A stretch of DNA of 64,000 nucleotides from Microvirga guangxiensis (GCF_900102135.1 NZ_FMVJ01000005.1:1-64000), one strand, 5' to 3'; shown: positions 1-8,718, counted from the first letter of the stretch. Notes: generated from the letters alone by a model not told the origin. Program-made: numbers and translations.

Positions 1-497
1 AGGCCCGTCAGGTGCCCGCCCATCTCGAGGATAAACACGGGAAGGGTCAGGACCAAGCCGATCCAGAACCGGCGCGTCATGTCGACGAGCTCGTGACTGG
101 GACCCGTCTCTGCGGTGGCAACGACGGGCTCGAGCGCCATGCCGCAGATCGGGCACGAGCCTGGGCCGACCTGGCGGATCTCGGGGTGCATCGGGCAGGT
201 GTAGATCGTGCCCTCCGGCACGGCCTCCGCGTTTCGGGCGGTAGCTGGCTCGACGTATTTCGCGGGCTCGGCCATGAACTTCGATTGGCAGCCGGACGAG
301 CAGAAATAGTACGGCTTGCCCTGGTACTGCGCCCGGTGGGTGGTCGTATGCGGATCGACCGTCATCCCGCAGACAGGATCCTTCACCGTCCCGGCATCCG
401 TTGCGGGTTCATGGTGGTGATGACCGTGTCCGGCGTGGGTACCATGGTCATGACGGGCGTGGCCCTCATGGGTCTTGGCGGCTTGCTTGTCATTCAT
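1..497 (-). CDS. copA: Cu(I)-exporting P-type ATPase, amino-terminal part
   Basis: The first 165 residues of an inner-membrane P1B ATPase that exports Cu(I); the gene runs off the left edge, so the ATPase core is not visible. A His-rich leader (residues 10-29, with HDH, HGH and HHHH) precedes a YHS-type metal module with DPVCGM (40-45) and CSSGC (66-70). A second heavy-metal module follows with CPMHPEI (101-107) and CPICGM (115-120), then the first membrane helix (about 143-160). The ATG at 497 has GGAG eight bases upstream. The gene has its own CueR-type promoter just upstream, separate from the operon ending at 561. It differs from the second copper ATPase of the window, which has two CxxC HMA domains instead of YHS-type modules. 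Silver as an alternative substrate cannot be excluded. Confidence 0.9.
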   Translation of the reverse strand, partial: MNDKQAAKTHEGHARHDHGTHAGHGHHHHEPATDAGTVKDPVCGMTVDPHTTTHRAQYQGKPYYFCSSGCQSKFMAEPAKYVEPATARNAEAVPEGTIYTCPMHPEIRQVGPGSCPICGMALEPVVATAETGPSHELVDMTRRFWIGLVLTLPVFILEMGGHLTG

Positions 498-533
498 CGC
501 GGCTCTCCGCATGCGTCTTGTCGAAAAACGTGA

Positions 534-564
534 AACCTAGGCCTTCCCACGGTGGGAAGGTCAA
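534..564 (-). promoter_or_regulatory. CueR-type promoter of the truncated copper ATPase
   Basis: Read on the minus strand: TTGACC (564-559), a 19-bp spacer, then TAGGTT (539-534). The spacer region holds a perfect dyad, CCTTCCCAC / GTGGGAAGG, with one central base (542-560). A 19-bp spacer over a dyad is the hallmark of MerR-family activation, and the half-site matches known CueR sites. The -35 hexamer overlaps the stop codon of the preceding gene. Confidence 0.88.
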
Positions 565-2843
565 GCTTCGGTGGGCTGGCGTTTCCTGCGTGGACGCTTC
601 GCCTGGCGCGCTGCCGCCTCCCTGCCGGCATCCCGGTCCGGTGCAACCACGCCGGTCCCCTGATGCGCGGCCTCATCGAACACCGCCTTGATCTCGCGCA
701 ACCGTCCCGCCGCAGCGGCATCGAGCGGACCGCTGGCGGTCAGGATCCTGTCGATCGTCTCGGCCCACAGCCTGATGCCTCCCGCATCGGCCCGCGCCAG
801 CAGGCGGGGCAGGGCGGCAATGGCCGCCTCCGGGTCCAGCCTGATGAGGTCAGCCTGCTTGTGGATCGCCTGCTTGAGTTCCGCCGCCGACAGGTCGGTC
901 ACGCCGAGGCAGTGCTTGCACAGGCGCTGGATGAGATTGAACCCGCGCTCGTCGACGGAGCCGCGCAGGCTGCCGACATAGGCGGTGGCGCGAATGCCGG
1001 CCTCGAGCAGGCCGCCCTCGGCGATCTCGTCCCGCAGGCGCTCGTCCTTCTCGGCCAGGAAGGCCTGGTGCTCCGGCGTCTCGCCCGGGTGTTGGCGGGG
1101 CTCCTTCGCGTCGGTCGCGTTCAGTCCCGCCCAGGCCTGCACCCAGGGCGAGCCGTAGACGGCATTGAACGTCTGTTCCTGGACGGCATCCCGCCACAGC
1201 CGCCATTGATCGAGGGACGCCTCGACCGTGCGCGAGATCATCTCCTGCGCCTGGAGGAAGGGATTGTCGGCGGAAGCCGGCTTGCGGCTTTCCCGCGCTT
1301 TCCGCGCCTCGCCCGCGACCCAGCCCATCCACGGATTGCGGTCCGAGGCCAGTTCGTAGGACAGGCGCAGCGGATGCAGCCGTTCGAGCCACTGCGCGGA
1401 TTGCGGCGTGACCGCGGCGCGGACCCAGGGCTGCACGAAGGTGCGGTAGAGGCTGAGATTGACCTCCGAAACCCGGGCGACGGCCGCAAAGCGCCGGTCG
1501 CTCCCGGGATCGGGTTTGACGATCCGGCGAACATCGTCGAGATCCCGCCGCTCGAGCGACAGGACGTAATCGCCGAACGCCAGTTCCGGGTGGAGGGTTT
1601 GCGGTCCCTTCTCCTGGAGCCTTGCCTCGTAGATGCCGGACGGAAGGGCATCGATGAGCTCGATGTTCGTCGCGAATTCCTGGTGCTCCTTGCGGCCGAC
1701 GCTGCCCGACACGAAGATCCCCAGGTGCCCGATGCTGTCATGGAGCGCGTAGATGATGGTCTGGTCGTGCGCCCGCACGTCGCCGTCATCGAGATAGAGG
1801 TCGGTGATCCAGCCCAGCGCCTGCGGCGGCGGCGAGATGTTGTCGCCCATCGAGCAGAAGCACAGGATCGGCGAGCGGATGTTGCGCAGGTCGATCCGCA
1901 GCCCGTCGGAGGTGACCAGTTCCGCCGTCGCCAGCCCGTTGCCGATGAACAGGTTGTCGACGATGTACTGGATCTCGACATCGTTCAGGAAGACATGGCC
2001 GCCCCAGTACTTCTCGAAGCCGAGGTAGCGCTCGCGTTCGGTGTCGACTTTCGAGAAGAGGTTGTACTGCTTGGTCCAGAGCGTGTTGGCCGGGTTGAGG
2101 TTCTCGAAGTTCTGGACCAGCCAGGCCCCGTCGAAGCGCCCCGCACCGAGGTCGCTGGTCAGGGCGGTGAGCCAACTGCCGCCGAGCAGCCCGCCGGCGT
2201 AGCGCATCGGGTTCCGGCCCGGCCAGCCGGCCCAATAGGAGAGGGGCGTTCCCGCGACGATGATCGGCCCGAACAGCTCGGGGCGGACGGCGGCCGTCAT
2301 CAGGATCTGCCAGCCCGCCTGGCAGTTGCCGATCACGACAGGCTTGCCCTCGCTGGCCGGATGCAGGGCAATGACCTTCTCCAGGAAGGCGGCCTCGGCC
2401 CGCATGACGTCCTCGACCGTCTGGCCCGGCACCGGGTCGGAGAGGAACCCGATGAGGTAGCAGGCATGGCCGGCCCGCAGCGCCACCCCGATCTCGCTCT
2501 CGGCCTTGAAGCCGCCGATGCCGGGACCGTGCCCGGCGCGCGGATCGACCACGACGAAAGGCCGCTTGCGCCCATCGATCTCGACGCCTTCCGGCGGAAC
2601 GATGCGGACCAGTCCATAATTGACGGGGCGCTTCAGGTCGCGACCGGACATGACCCGTTCGAACCGGAAGCTCAGGACGTTGGGCGTCTCCTCCGCCAGG
2701 TGGGCCAGATACTGGTTGCCGCGCTCGCGCATGACGTCGGCGTAGAGCAGGCTGCGCTGCCAGGCGTCCACGGCGTACTCGCTGACCGAGGCGACGGTTG
2801 CGAAGCCGAGGGGCTCGAACTTGAAGGGTTCCTGTGCAGGCAT
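561..2843 (-). CDS. DUF3141 protein, PHA-synthase-like alpha/beta hydrolase
   Basis: A 760-residue protein of the DUF3141 type, related to the catalytic domain of polyhydroxyalkanoate synthases. A PhaC-like box, GNCQAG, puts the likely nucleophile at Cys174. An Asp in CSMGDNI and a His in HDSIGHLG are positioned to complete a Cys-Asp-His triad. The substrate is unknown. The ATG at 2843 has the strong site AAGGAGGTGA just upstream. It is the last minus-strand gene before the truncated copper ATPase and lies 46 bases after the DUF305-CusF gene, so it may be read through from the copper operon although nothing in the protein suggests a metal role. Its stop codon lies inside the -35 box of the next promoter. 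The long antisense frame over this gene is a GC-driven shadow. Confidence 0.85.
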   Translation of the reverse strand: MPAQEPFKFEPLGFATVASVSEYAVDAWQRSLLYADVMRERGNQYLAHLAEETPNVLSFRFERVMSGRDLKRPVNYGLVRIVPPEGVEIDGRKRPFVVVDPRAGHGPGIGGFKAESEIGVALRAGHACYLIGFLSDPVPGQTVEDVMRAEAAFLEKVIALHPASEGKPVVIGNCQAGWQILMTAAVRPELFGPIIVAGTPLSYWAGWPGRNPMRYAGGLLGGSWLTALTSDLGAGRFDGAWLVQNFENLNPANTLWTKQYNLFSKVDTERERYLGFEKYWGGHVFLNDVEIQYIVDNLFIGNGLATAELVTSDGLRIDLRNIRSPILCFCSMGDNISPPPQALGWITDLYLDDGDVRAHDQTIIYALHDSIGHLGIFVSGSVGRKEHQEFATNIELIDALPSGIYEARLQEKGPQTLHPELAFGDYVLSLERRDLDDVRRIVKPDPGSDRRFAAVARVSEVNLSLYRTFVQPWVRAAVTPQSAQWLERLHPLRLSYELASDRNPWMGWVAGEARKARESRKPASADNPFLQAQEMISRTVEASLDQWRLWRDAVQEQTFNAVYGSPWVQAWAGLNATDAKEPRQHPGETPEHQAFLAEKDERLRDEIAEGGLLEAGIRATAYVGSLRGSVDERGFNLIQRLCKHCLGVTDLSAAELKQAIHKQADLIRLDPEAAIAALPRLLARADAGGIRLWAETIDRILTASGPLDAAAAGRLREIKAVFDEAAHQGTGVVAPDRDAGREAAARQAKRPRRKRQPTEA

Positions 2844-2889
2844 GTGTCACCTCCTTGCCAACGGTTCGGCCCCGGCTGGGACCCGGCCG

Positions 2890-3597
2890 CTACTTGCCCT
2901 TCTGGATCCTCACGACCGAGATCTGGCCGTTCACGCGGTCCGCCTGGAACTGCACCTTGTCACCGGCCTTCACGCCTTGGAGCAGGACGGGGTCCTGAAC
3001 CCGGAACACCATGGTCATGGCATCCATGTCGAGGTTCGGGATTGGCCCATGGTCGATCGTGATCTTGCCCGCGCCCGTATCGACTTTCTCGACCGTCCCG
3101 GACACGGTGGGGAGGTTCGCCGCGGCAGGTTGGGCAGCGGCTTGCGCCGGAGCGGCGGCCTGGACCTGCGGGGCCGGGGCGGAAGCGCCCTTCTGGTCGA
3201 GCGGTCCCGATCCATGCGGCGGCTGGTCCGCCTTGGCGCGGTAGTCCGCCTGGCGGTTGCGGACCTGCCACTCCTTCAGTTCGTTGATCTGCTTCTGCTG
3301 CTCGTCGATGATTTTTTGCGCAACCCGGCGGAGTTGCTCGTCGGCGCCATGCTCGAGTTGCGTCCGCGCGAGGAAGATCAGGTCCTCGTGGTGGGCGATG
3401 AGCAGGGCCGCGAAGTCCTTGTCGGGGTCACCAACGAGCTTCATGTCCTTGAAGCGCTCGTCCATGACCTCGCGAACGCGCTCGTAGGCGGCGGGCGCCC
3501 CCTTGGCGGGCTGCGCCTGTGCAAGACGGTCCGGGCCAATGGCGGCGATGGCCAGCAGGGCCCCGACGGCGGTGAGGGTGGTGGTCAGGAGTTTCAT
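2890..3597 (-). CDS. Periplasmic DUF305-CusF fusion, copper binding
   Basis: A 235-residue exported protein starting MKLLTTTLTAVG, a signal peptide ending near the AQAQ segment. The first half is DUF305-like and alpha-helical, with an HHED motif. An Ala/Pro/Gln-rich linker leads to a CusF-like beta-barrel domain ending in QKGK. The CusF domain keeps the metal-binding pattern ITIDHGPI followed by MDAMTM, but the Trp that caps Cu(I) in E. coli CusF is Met here. The ATG at 3597 was chosen because it begins the signal peptide. The CusF domain is clearly a paralogue of the adjacent separate CusF gene. It probably carries Cu(I) in the periplasm towards an efflux or oxidation partner of the same operon. 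Confidence 0.85.
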   Translation of the reverse strand: MKLLTTTLTAVGALLAIAAIGPDRLAQAQPAKGAPAAYERVREVMDERFKDMKLVGDPDKDFAALLIAHHEDLIFLARTQLEHGADEQLRRVAQKIIDEQQKQINELKEWQVRNRQADYRAKADQPPHGSGPLDQKGASAPAPQVQAAAPAQAAAQPAAANLPTVSGTVEKVDTGAGKITIDHGPIPNLDMDAMTMVFRVQDPVLLQGVKAGDKVQFQADRVNGQISVVRIQKGK

Positions 3598-3676
3598 GGC
3601 AGTCTCTCGCTGGACAGAGGGAGGGGCCGCCCCGCAACAGTGGGTCTCGGGCACATGTTGCGGGGCGGCTGGGGCG

Positions 3677-3967
3677 TTATTTGCCCTTCTTGATCGAGGT
3701 GACGGAGATCTGGCCGTTCACGCGGTCGGCGGTGAACTCGACCTTGTCCCCGGCTTTGACCTGCTTCAGCAGGGCGGGATCCTGGGCACGGAACACCATC
3801 GTCATGGAATCCATGTTCAGGTTGGGGATCGGACCGTGGTCGATGGTGATCTTGCCTGCGGATTCGTCGACCTTCTCGACGGTGCCGGACACGGACGGCA
3901 GGCTCTGCGCGAGGGCGGCGCCCGACAGGCTCAGGGCGGCGATCAGGCTGATGGCGAAACGCTTCAT
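3677..3967 (-). CDS. cusF: CusF-type periplasmic copper-binding protein
   Basis: A 96-residue exported protein with signal peptide MKRFAISLIAALSLSGAALAQ and one CusF domain. The ligands visible are the His of ITIDHGPI and the two Met of SMTM. The position equivalent to Trp44 of E. coli CusF is Met (NMDSMTM against NWPEMTM), as in the fused paralogue next door. CusF hands Cu(I)/Ag(I) to CusCBA in E. coli, but no intact CusA is present in this window, so the acceptor here is open. The ATG at 3967 follows AAAGGAG. It lies 44 bases after the cupredoxin gene in the same minus-strand operon. Confidence 0.9.
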   Translation of the reverse strand: MKRFAISLIAALSLSGAALAQSLPSVSGTVEKVDESAGKITIDHGPIPNLNMDSMTMVFRAQDPALLKQVKAGDKVEFTADRVNGQISVTSIKKGK

Positions 3968-4011
3968 GGGAAACTCCTTTTCGTGGCTCGAAGGCGAGGG
4001 GATCGGGTCCG

Positions 4012-4503
4012 TCACTTGACGACGACGGTACCCTTCATGCCGGACTCGTAGTGGCCGGGGATCAGGCAGGCGAACTCGAAGGTGCCGGCCTTGGTGAAGC
4101 GCCAGACGATCTCGTTGGAGCCGTCCGGTGCGAGCCGCTTCCCGTTCGGGTCGTCGTGCTCCATGTCCGGGTTCTTCTCCATCTGGATCTTGTGCTTGGC
4201 GTTGTTCTCGATCGAGTCGAGCATGAACTCGTGGTCGACCTGGCCGGCGTTCCTGAGCACGAACTTCACCTGCTCGCCGCGCTTGATCTCGACCTTGTTG
4301 GGTTCGAACAGCATCTTGGCGTCGTCGGTCTCCTTCATGGTGACCTCGATGGTGCGGGCGACGGGCTTCTTCGGGTCGCCCGGCTCGCCGGCCGCGAACG
4401 ACCTGTGGCTGTGACCGGCCTCGCCGGGGCCGGCCAGCGCCACGGCCGTCGAGAGTGCAAGGGCAGCAAGTGCCCCTGCGAGAGGTTTGACTGTACGAAC
4501 CAT
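4012..4503 (-). CDS. Exported cupredoxin-like copper protein
   Basis: A 163-residue protein with a signal peptide ending near LAGPGEAG and a His-containing stretch (GHSHRSF) behind it. The cupredoxin fold shows a complete type 1 copper set: His in QVDHEFM, then Cys, His and Met in the C-terminal loop CLIPGHYESGM. This kind of blue copper protein is common next to multicopper oxidases and may pass electrons or bind excess copper. The ATG at 4503 has AAAGGAG about nine bases upstream. Frame and spacing (35 bases after the oxidase) fit a single operon. Confidence 0.88.
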   Translation of the reverse strand: MVRTVKPLAGALAALALSTAVALAGPGEAGHSHRSFAAGEPGDPKKPVARTIEVTMKETDDAKMLFEPNKVEIKRGEQVKFVLRNAGQVDHEFMLDSIENNAKHKIQMEKNPDMEHDDPNGKRLAPDGSNEIVWRFTKAGTFEFACLIPGHYESGMKGTVVVK

Positions 4504-4538
4504 CGTTGTTGCTCCTTTGGCATCGGTTCCTGTCGGGA

Positions 4539-5951
4539 TCAGTGATTGCCGTGACCGCCAGCCGCGCGGACCGGGCGCTTGCGCGGGTCGATGGCGCGGA
4601 ATTCCGCCGCCTTCACGCCGCTGTCGGGCGGGGACGCGCGGGCGGGCTCGGCGAGCTGCTCGCCCGTCCACTCGTAGGCGACCGTGCCCTCCGGGTGCTT
4701 GTACCAGCCCGGATCCTTGTAATCGTCGGCCGCCAAGCCTGGCCGCACCTTCACGACCGAGAACATGCCGCCCATCTCGACGGGGCCGAACTGGGCGAAG
4801 CCCGTCATCATCGGCAGCGTGTTGTCGGGCAGCGGCATCTCCATCGAGCCCATCTCGCCCATGCCGGCACCGCCCATCGGCATGTAGCCCGGCGCGACCT
4901 TCTTGATGGCCGGGGCCGTCTTGTTCATGTTGACGCCGATGTAGGTCTTCACGTCATGGCCCATGGCGTTCATGGTGTGGTGCGACTTGTGGCAGTGGAT
5001 CGCCCAGTCGCCGGGTGCATCGGCCACGAACTCGAAGGCACGCATCTGCCCGACCGCCACGTCGACCGAGACCTCCGGCCACGCCGCCCCTTCCGGCACC
5101 CAGCCGCCGTCGGTGCCCGTGACCTTGAAGTCGTAGCCGTGCATGTGGATCGGGTGGTTGGTCATGGTCAGGTTGCCGAACCGGACGCGGACCTTGTCGC
5201 CCTGGCGCACCACGAGCGGGTCGATGCCGGGGAAGACGCGCGAGTTCCAGCACCAGAGATTGAAGTCGAGCATCGTGTTGACCTTCGGCACGTAGCTTCC
5301 GGCCTCAATGTCGAAGGCGTTGAGCAGGAACACGAAGTCGCGGTCGACGCGGCGTTCGGCCGGGTCGCGCGGGTGCACGACGAAGAAGCCCATCATGCCC
5401 ATTGCCATCTGGACCATCTCGTCGGAGTGCGGGTGGTACATGAAGGTGCCGGATTTCTGGCAGATGAACTCGTACACGAAGGTTTTGCCCGGCGGGATAT
5501 GCGGTTGGGTGAGGCCACCGACCCCATCCATGCCGTTGGGCAGAAGCTGGCCGTGCCAGTGCACGGCCGTGTTCTCGGGCAGCCTGTTGGTGACGAAGAT
5601 GCGCACCTTGTCGCCCTGCACGGCTTCGATGGTCGGACCCGGCGACTGGCCGTTGTAGCCCCACAGGTGGGCCTTCATGCCGGGCGCGAGCTCGCGCACG
5701 ACGGGTTCGGCGACGAGATGGAACTCCTTCCAGGCGCCTTTCTGGCGCCACGGCAGCGTCCAGCCGTTGAGCGTCACGACGGGCTGGTAGTCCGGCCCGC
5801 TGGTCGGGTAGAGCGGCGGCTGCATGGTGGCCTCGGTCATGGTGGGCGCCTCGGGCAGGCCCGCGGCCTGCGTGCGCCCGCTGATCATGGAGGCGCCGGC
5901 GAGAGCCAGGCCCCCGGCGCCGAGGAAGTTCCTGCGCGATAGGTCGGTCAT
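4539..5951 (-). CDS. Multicopper oxidase, Tat-exported, copper resistance
   Basis: A 470-residue periplasmic multicopper oxidase. The N-terminus carries a Tat signal, SRRNFLG (5-11), for export folded with copper. All four copper-ligand blocks are present: HWHG (131-134), HPHSDEM (173-179), HPIHMHGY (266-273) and HCHKSHHTM (319-327), giving the type 1 Cys at 320. A Met-rich stretch (about 357-390, MPMGGAGMGEMGSMEM) resembles the Cu(I)-capturing loop of CueO-type enzymes. The likely role is oxidation of toxic Cu(I) to Cu(II) in the periplasm. The downstream cupredoxin could be its electron partner. The C-terminus is His/Gly rich (GGHGNH). Confidence 0.92.
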   Translation of the reverse strand: MTDLSRRNFLGAGGLALAGASMISGRTQAAGLPEAPTMTEATMQPPLYPTSGPDYQPVVTLNGWTLPWRQKGAWKEFHLVAEPVVRELAPGMKAHLWGYNGQSPGPTIEAVQGDKVRIFVTNRLPENTAVHWHGQLLPNGMDGVGGLTQPHIPPGKTFVYEFICQKSGTFMYHPHSDEMVQMAMGMMGFFVVHPRDPAERRVDRDFVFLLNAFDIEAGSYVPKVNTMLDFNLWCWNSRVFPGIDPLVVRQGDKVRVRFGNLTMTNHPIHMHGYDFKVTGTDGGWVPEGAAWPEVSVDVAVGQMRAFEFVADAPGDWAIHCHKSHHTMNAMGHDVKTYIGVNMNKTAPAIKKVAPGYMPMGGAGMGEMGSMEMPLPDNTLPMMTGFAQFGPVEMGGMFSVVKVRPGLAADDYKDPGWYKHPEGTVAYEWTGEQLAEPARASPPDSGVKAAEFRAIDPRKRPVRAAGGHGNH

Positions 5952-5969
5952 GTGGTCTCTCCGTTGTTG

Positions 5970-7457
5970 TCAGTGCGCGGCCGCGCCGCCGCCGGCGGCA
6001 GCAGCCACGGCCTCCCCGCCACCGCCTTCCGCACCGCCGCCGGCCCCGCCGCCCACGAGGGCGGCCTTGAGGTCCGTGGCGGCGACCCAGAAGTCGCGGC
6101 GGGCGTTGATGGCGTCGACGTTGCTGAGGATGCGGCCACGGGCGTCGAGGATGAGCTGGCTCACGTCGACGAGCATGCCGCTGTACTGGAGCAGGGCCTC
6201 GTCCTGGATGGTCTTCTGCAAGGGCAGGACGCGTCCCTGGTAGTGCCGGGCGAGGTCGAAGTTGCCGCGATAGCGGGCATACGCCTCCCGCGCCTCGGAG
6301 CGGACGTTGACGGCCCGCTCGGCCAGGCGGTTCGCGGCCGCCATGTAGGCTTCCTGCGCGCCGCGCGTCGCCGTGGCCCCGAAGTCGAAGATCGGGATGG
6401 TGAACTCCACCTCGAGGCCGCGACGGTTGATCTTCTCCTTCTCGACCTCGACCTCGCCGTGGTCCTCCGTGAAGGACTTCGTGCGCTCGTAGCTCGAGAG
6501 GCCGGCGAGCTCGATGTCGGTGACGTAGCGGGTGGCACTGGTCAGGCCGTACTGTCCCGCGACCGCGTTCAGGTCATGGCGCAGTGCCTGAAGGTCGACG
6601 CGGCTCTCCAGGGCACGGCGCTCGATGTCCCTGGCAGTCGCGATGCGGGCCGGGAGCGGCGGCAGGGAGTTCGGCAGGCGGAAGTCGACGTCCCGTCCCC
6701 AGACGCCGAGCTGCCGGATCAGGCGTTCGCGCTCGACCTTCTGATCGATCCGGGCGCGGGCGAGCTGGGCCCCGAGTTCCTGGTAGAACGCGTGCTCGCG
6801 GGCCTGCTCGAGCTTGTTCAGGGCGCCGCTCTCGCCGAGCTGCTTGGTGAGTTCCGAGGCCGTCTCGGCGGTCGCCAGCGCCTGCTGCATGAAGGCGACC
6901 TGCTGGTTGGCGGCGATCGTGCGGTAGTATTGACGCCGGGTTTCCGCGGCCAGCCTCAGTACGGCCTCGGCGGTCCGGAACTGGGCCGCGCGGAAGCGCT
7001 GCTCGGCCACGGCCGCCCGGGCCGGCAAGGTGGCAAGCTCGAACAGCCCGATCAGGACCTGGCGTTCGATCTCCAGTTCCAGGCTGCCGCCAAGACGGGA
7101 CAGGGCCACCGTCGGATTGGGCGGCAGCGTCGCCTGGACGTACTCGGCCTCGGAGATGCCGAGGTCGTTGAACGCGGCTTGCAGGCCCCGGTTCTTGAGC
7201 AGGGCAATCTGGACGGCGCTGTCCGGGGTCAGAGGACGCTTGAGCAGGGCCTCGGCCTGCTGCTGCGTCGCGAGGGCATCGGCCTCGCTGGCAACCTTCA
7301 CGACGTCCTTGTCCAGCTCCGCGTAGGCGACCGTCCGGGCGGTCGACAGCCCGCCGTCGGCCGAGAACGAGACGCAGCCGCCCAGCATCAGGGCAGCGGC
7401 GACGCCCCCGAGCAGCCGCAGCCGGCGCGCAGGTCCCGCATGGTCATTGTGGGTCAT
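5970..7457 (-). CDS. TolC-family outer-membrane lipoprotein
   Basis: About 495 residues with a lipoprotein signal (LMLGGC, Cys near residue 28) and long Ala/Arg/Glu-rich helices with heptad character typical of the TolC/CusC alpha-barrel. It should form the outer-membrane channel for periplasmic export. The ATG at 7457 was preferred over the one at 7478 because AAGGA lies ten bases upstream. The C-terminus is a low-complexity Gly/Ala tail. No RND pump lies beside it; the intact pump of the window (23.2-27.5 kb) has its own adaptor but no outer-membrane gene, so this protein could serve that pump. Confidence 0.85.
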   Translation of the reverse strand: MTHNDHAGPARRLRLLGGVAAALMLGGCVSFSADGGLSTARTVAYAELDKDVVKVASEADALATQQQAEALLKRPLTPDSAVQIALLKNRGLQAAFNDLGISEAEYVQATLPPNPTVALSRLGGSLELEIERQVLIGLFELATLPARAAVAEQRFRAAQFRTAEAVLRLAAETRRQYYRTIAANQQVAFMQQALATAETASELTKQLGESGALNKLEQAREHAFYQELGAQLARARIDQKVERERLIRQLGVWGRDVDFRLPNSLPPLPARIATARDIERRALESRVDLQALRHDLNAVAGQYGLTSATRYVTDIELAGLSSYERTKSFTEDHGEVEVEKEKINRRGLEVEFTIPIFDFGATATRGAQEAYMAAANRLAERAVNVRSEAREAYARYRGNFDLARHYQGRVLPLQKTIQDEALLQYSGMLVDVSQLILDARGRILSNVDAINARRDFWVAATDLKAALVGGGAGGGAEGGGGEAVAAAAGGGAAAH

Positions 7458-7481
7458 CTTTGTGGTGTCCTTGCGCATGGG

Positions 7482-7739
7482 TCATCGGCCGCGTCGGGCG
7501 GCATCGTCGCTGTCGCCGCGTTCCGGATCGGCCCCGGGCGCGACGCGTCGGTTGAGCTCCCGCCAGTCGAGGGGATCGACGACGTCGTAGGCGCGCACGC
7601 CTGCCGTGACGGAGGAGTAGGCCGGCGGGCGGGTGCCCACGGCGGGATCCGCGGCCGCGACGAGGTAGGCGGGATGTTGGGTCGGCACGCAGGCAGCCAG
7701 GCCGAGGCCGAGCGCCGCCAGTGGAATCAGTTTCAGCAT
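7482..7739 (-). CDS. Small lipoprotein of the copper operon
   Basis: An 85-residue protein starting MLKLIPLAALGLGLAAC, a clear lipobox with Cys at residue 17. The mature part is short and polar (PVGTRPPAYSSVT, VDPLDWRELNRRVAP) and ends in an acidic/basic tail. No enzymatic motif is visible. GGAG sits about ten bases before the ATG at 7739. The spacing of 24 bases to the TolC-like gene argues for a joint function, perhaps as an accessory lipoprotein of the export channel. That role is inferred from position only. Confidence 0.75.
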   Translation of the reverse strand: MLKLIPLAALGLGLAACVPTQHPAYLVAAADPAVGTRPPAYSSVTAGVRAYDVVDPLDWRELNRRVAPGADPERGDSDDAARRGR

Positions 7740-7940
7740 GGGATCCGTCTCCGGACGGACCTCCACGGCAGGATCGACGCGGTGATGACGGCGTGACGGG
7801 CGGCGTGTCCGCCCCTCGTCACGGGTCTGGCGTTCGATCATTGGCGCGGGAGGTTGACCGTCCTGGGTGTCAGGTCGGGCATGGCTGGCGGTGGCAGCAG
7901 CCATGCCGATGGGTGCGGGCGCAGATCGCCCGCTCCTGGG

Positions 7941-8405
7941 TCAGGCGGTTCGCGGTGGCCTGTCGGGTCCGCCCGGGACGATGCCTTCGACCTGCTGGTC
8001 GCCAACCACGGCAAGGACGGCCGCGGAGGCGCAGGGCACGTGAAGCACGGGAGCCGCAAGCGCCTGGACGGCGTGGCAGGCGCCCATGTTGCAGCAGTCC
8101 GTCCCTCCGCTGCCGTGATCTCCCGACGTGGGGTCGCCGCAGTCGTTCCGGGTCGAGGCATGATCGTGGGCCGACGCAGGCTCCACGTCGACCGCGCGCT
8201 CGTGCGAGTGCGTTGCGTGATCATGCCCGAGGACGGTCGCCGCCGACGCGGGACGCTCACCCGACGCAGCCGCATGCGGCGCGGAAATCACGAGGATTCC
8301 CGCGGTGACCGCAAGCAGGACAGCGATGATGAGGCCCACGAGCCGCAAGGGAAGTCTCCCGTCCGTCAGGATTGCATGTGTGTCACGATAGGTCTGCTTC
8401 GGCAA
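7941..8405 (-). CDS. Cys/His-rich membrane-anchored protein, DUF2946-like
   Basis: Up to 154 residues, with one N-terminal hydrophobic segment (LVGLIIAVLLAVTAGILVI). A His-rich region (HDHATHSHE) and Cys-rich region (DCCNMGACHAV) follow, then a second weakly hydrophobic segment and an RPPR tail. The layout is like small copper-operon proteins annotated as DUF2946, a resemblance from memory rather than a search. No ATG fits: the longest frame opens with TTG at 8405, and a GTG before the membrane helix is also possible. It sits 49 bases after the copper chaperone gene and precedes the lipoprotein. A role in periplasmic copper binding is inferred from residue content. Confidence 0.6.
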   Translation of the reverse strand: MPKQTYRDTHAILTDGRLPLRLVGLIIAVLLAVTAGILVISAPHAAASGERPASAATVLGHDHATHSHERAVDVEPASAHDHASTRNDCGDPTSGDHGSGGTDCCNMGACHAVQALAAPVLHVPCASAAVLAVVGDQQVEGIVPGGPDRPPRTA

Positions 8406-8454
8406 GGCGGTCCAGAAGGCGGCATGCCCTCCGGACCGCCTCGTCCGTGCCGCG

Positions 8455-8718
8455 TCAGGCCGCCTCGGAGGGCGTGTAGCCAGCCTCGGTGACGATGGCC
8501 TTCACCGCCGCCAGGTCGGCCGTGCCGCGGATCGACACGAGCCTCGAGGCGGGCTCCGCGTCGACCTGCGTTCCGGGCAGGGCCGCCTCGACGGCCTTCT
8601 TGATCGTGCCGGCGCAGTGTCCGCAGGTCATGTCCTCGACGCGCAGGGTCAGGCTGCCGTCCTTGGGCATCGTCGTCTGTCCGGCGTTTTCGGTTTGGTG
8701 GGTTGAGCATCCGCACAT
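8455..8718 (-). CDS. copZ: Heavy-metal-associated (HMA) copper chaperone
   Basis: An 87-residue protein with one HMA domain. The metal site is MTCGHC (residues 30-35), followed by the usual beta-alpha-beta pattern ending in AGYTPSEA. An extra N-terminal Cys pair, MCGCS, is unusual for CopZ. It should carry Cu(I) in the cytoplasm to a P-type ATPase or to a sensor. AAGGAG lies nine bases before the ATG at 8718. It is the first gene of the large minus-strand copper operon and is preceded by a CueR-type promoter. Confidence 0.88.
   Translation of the reverse strand: MCGCSTHQTENAGQTTMPKDGSLTLRVEDMTCGHCAGTIKKAVEAALPGTQVDAEPASRLVSIRGTADLAAVKAIVTEAGYTPSEAA

Noticed and set aside
552..3062. An 836-codon plus-strand frame over the DUF3141 gene
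   Set aside because: It is antisense to a gene with a Cys-Asp-His triad and a strong ribosome site. Its Arg/Gly/Asp/Val-rich composition is a GC-codon shadow.
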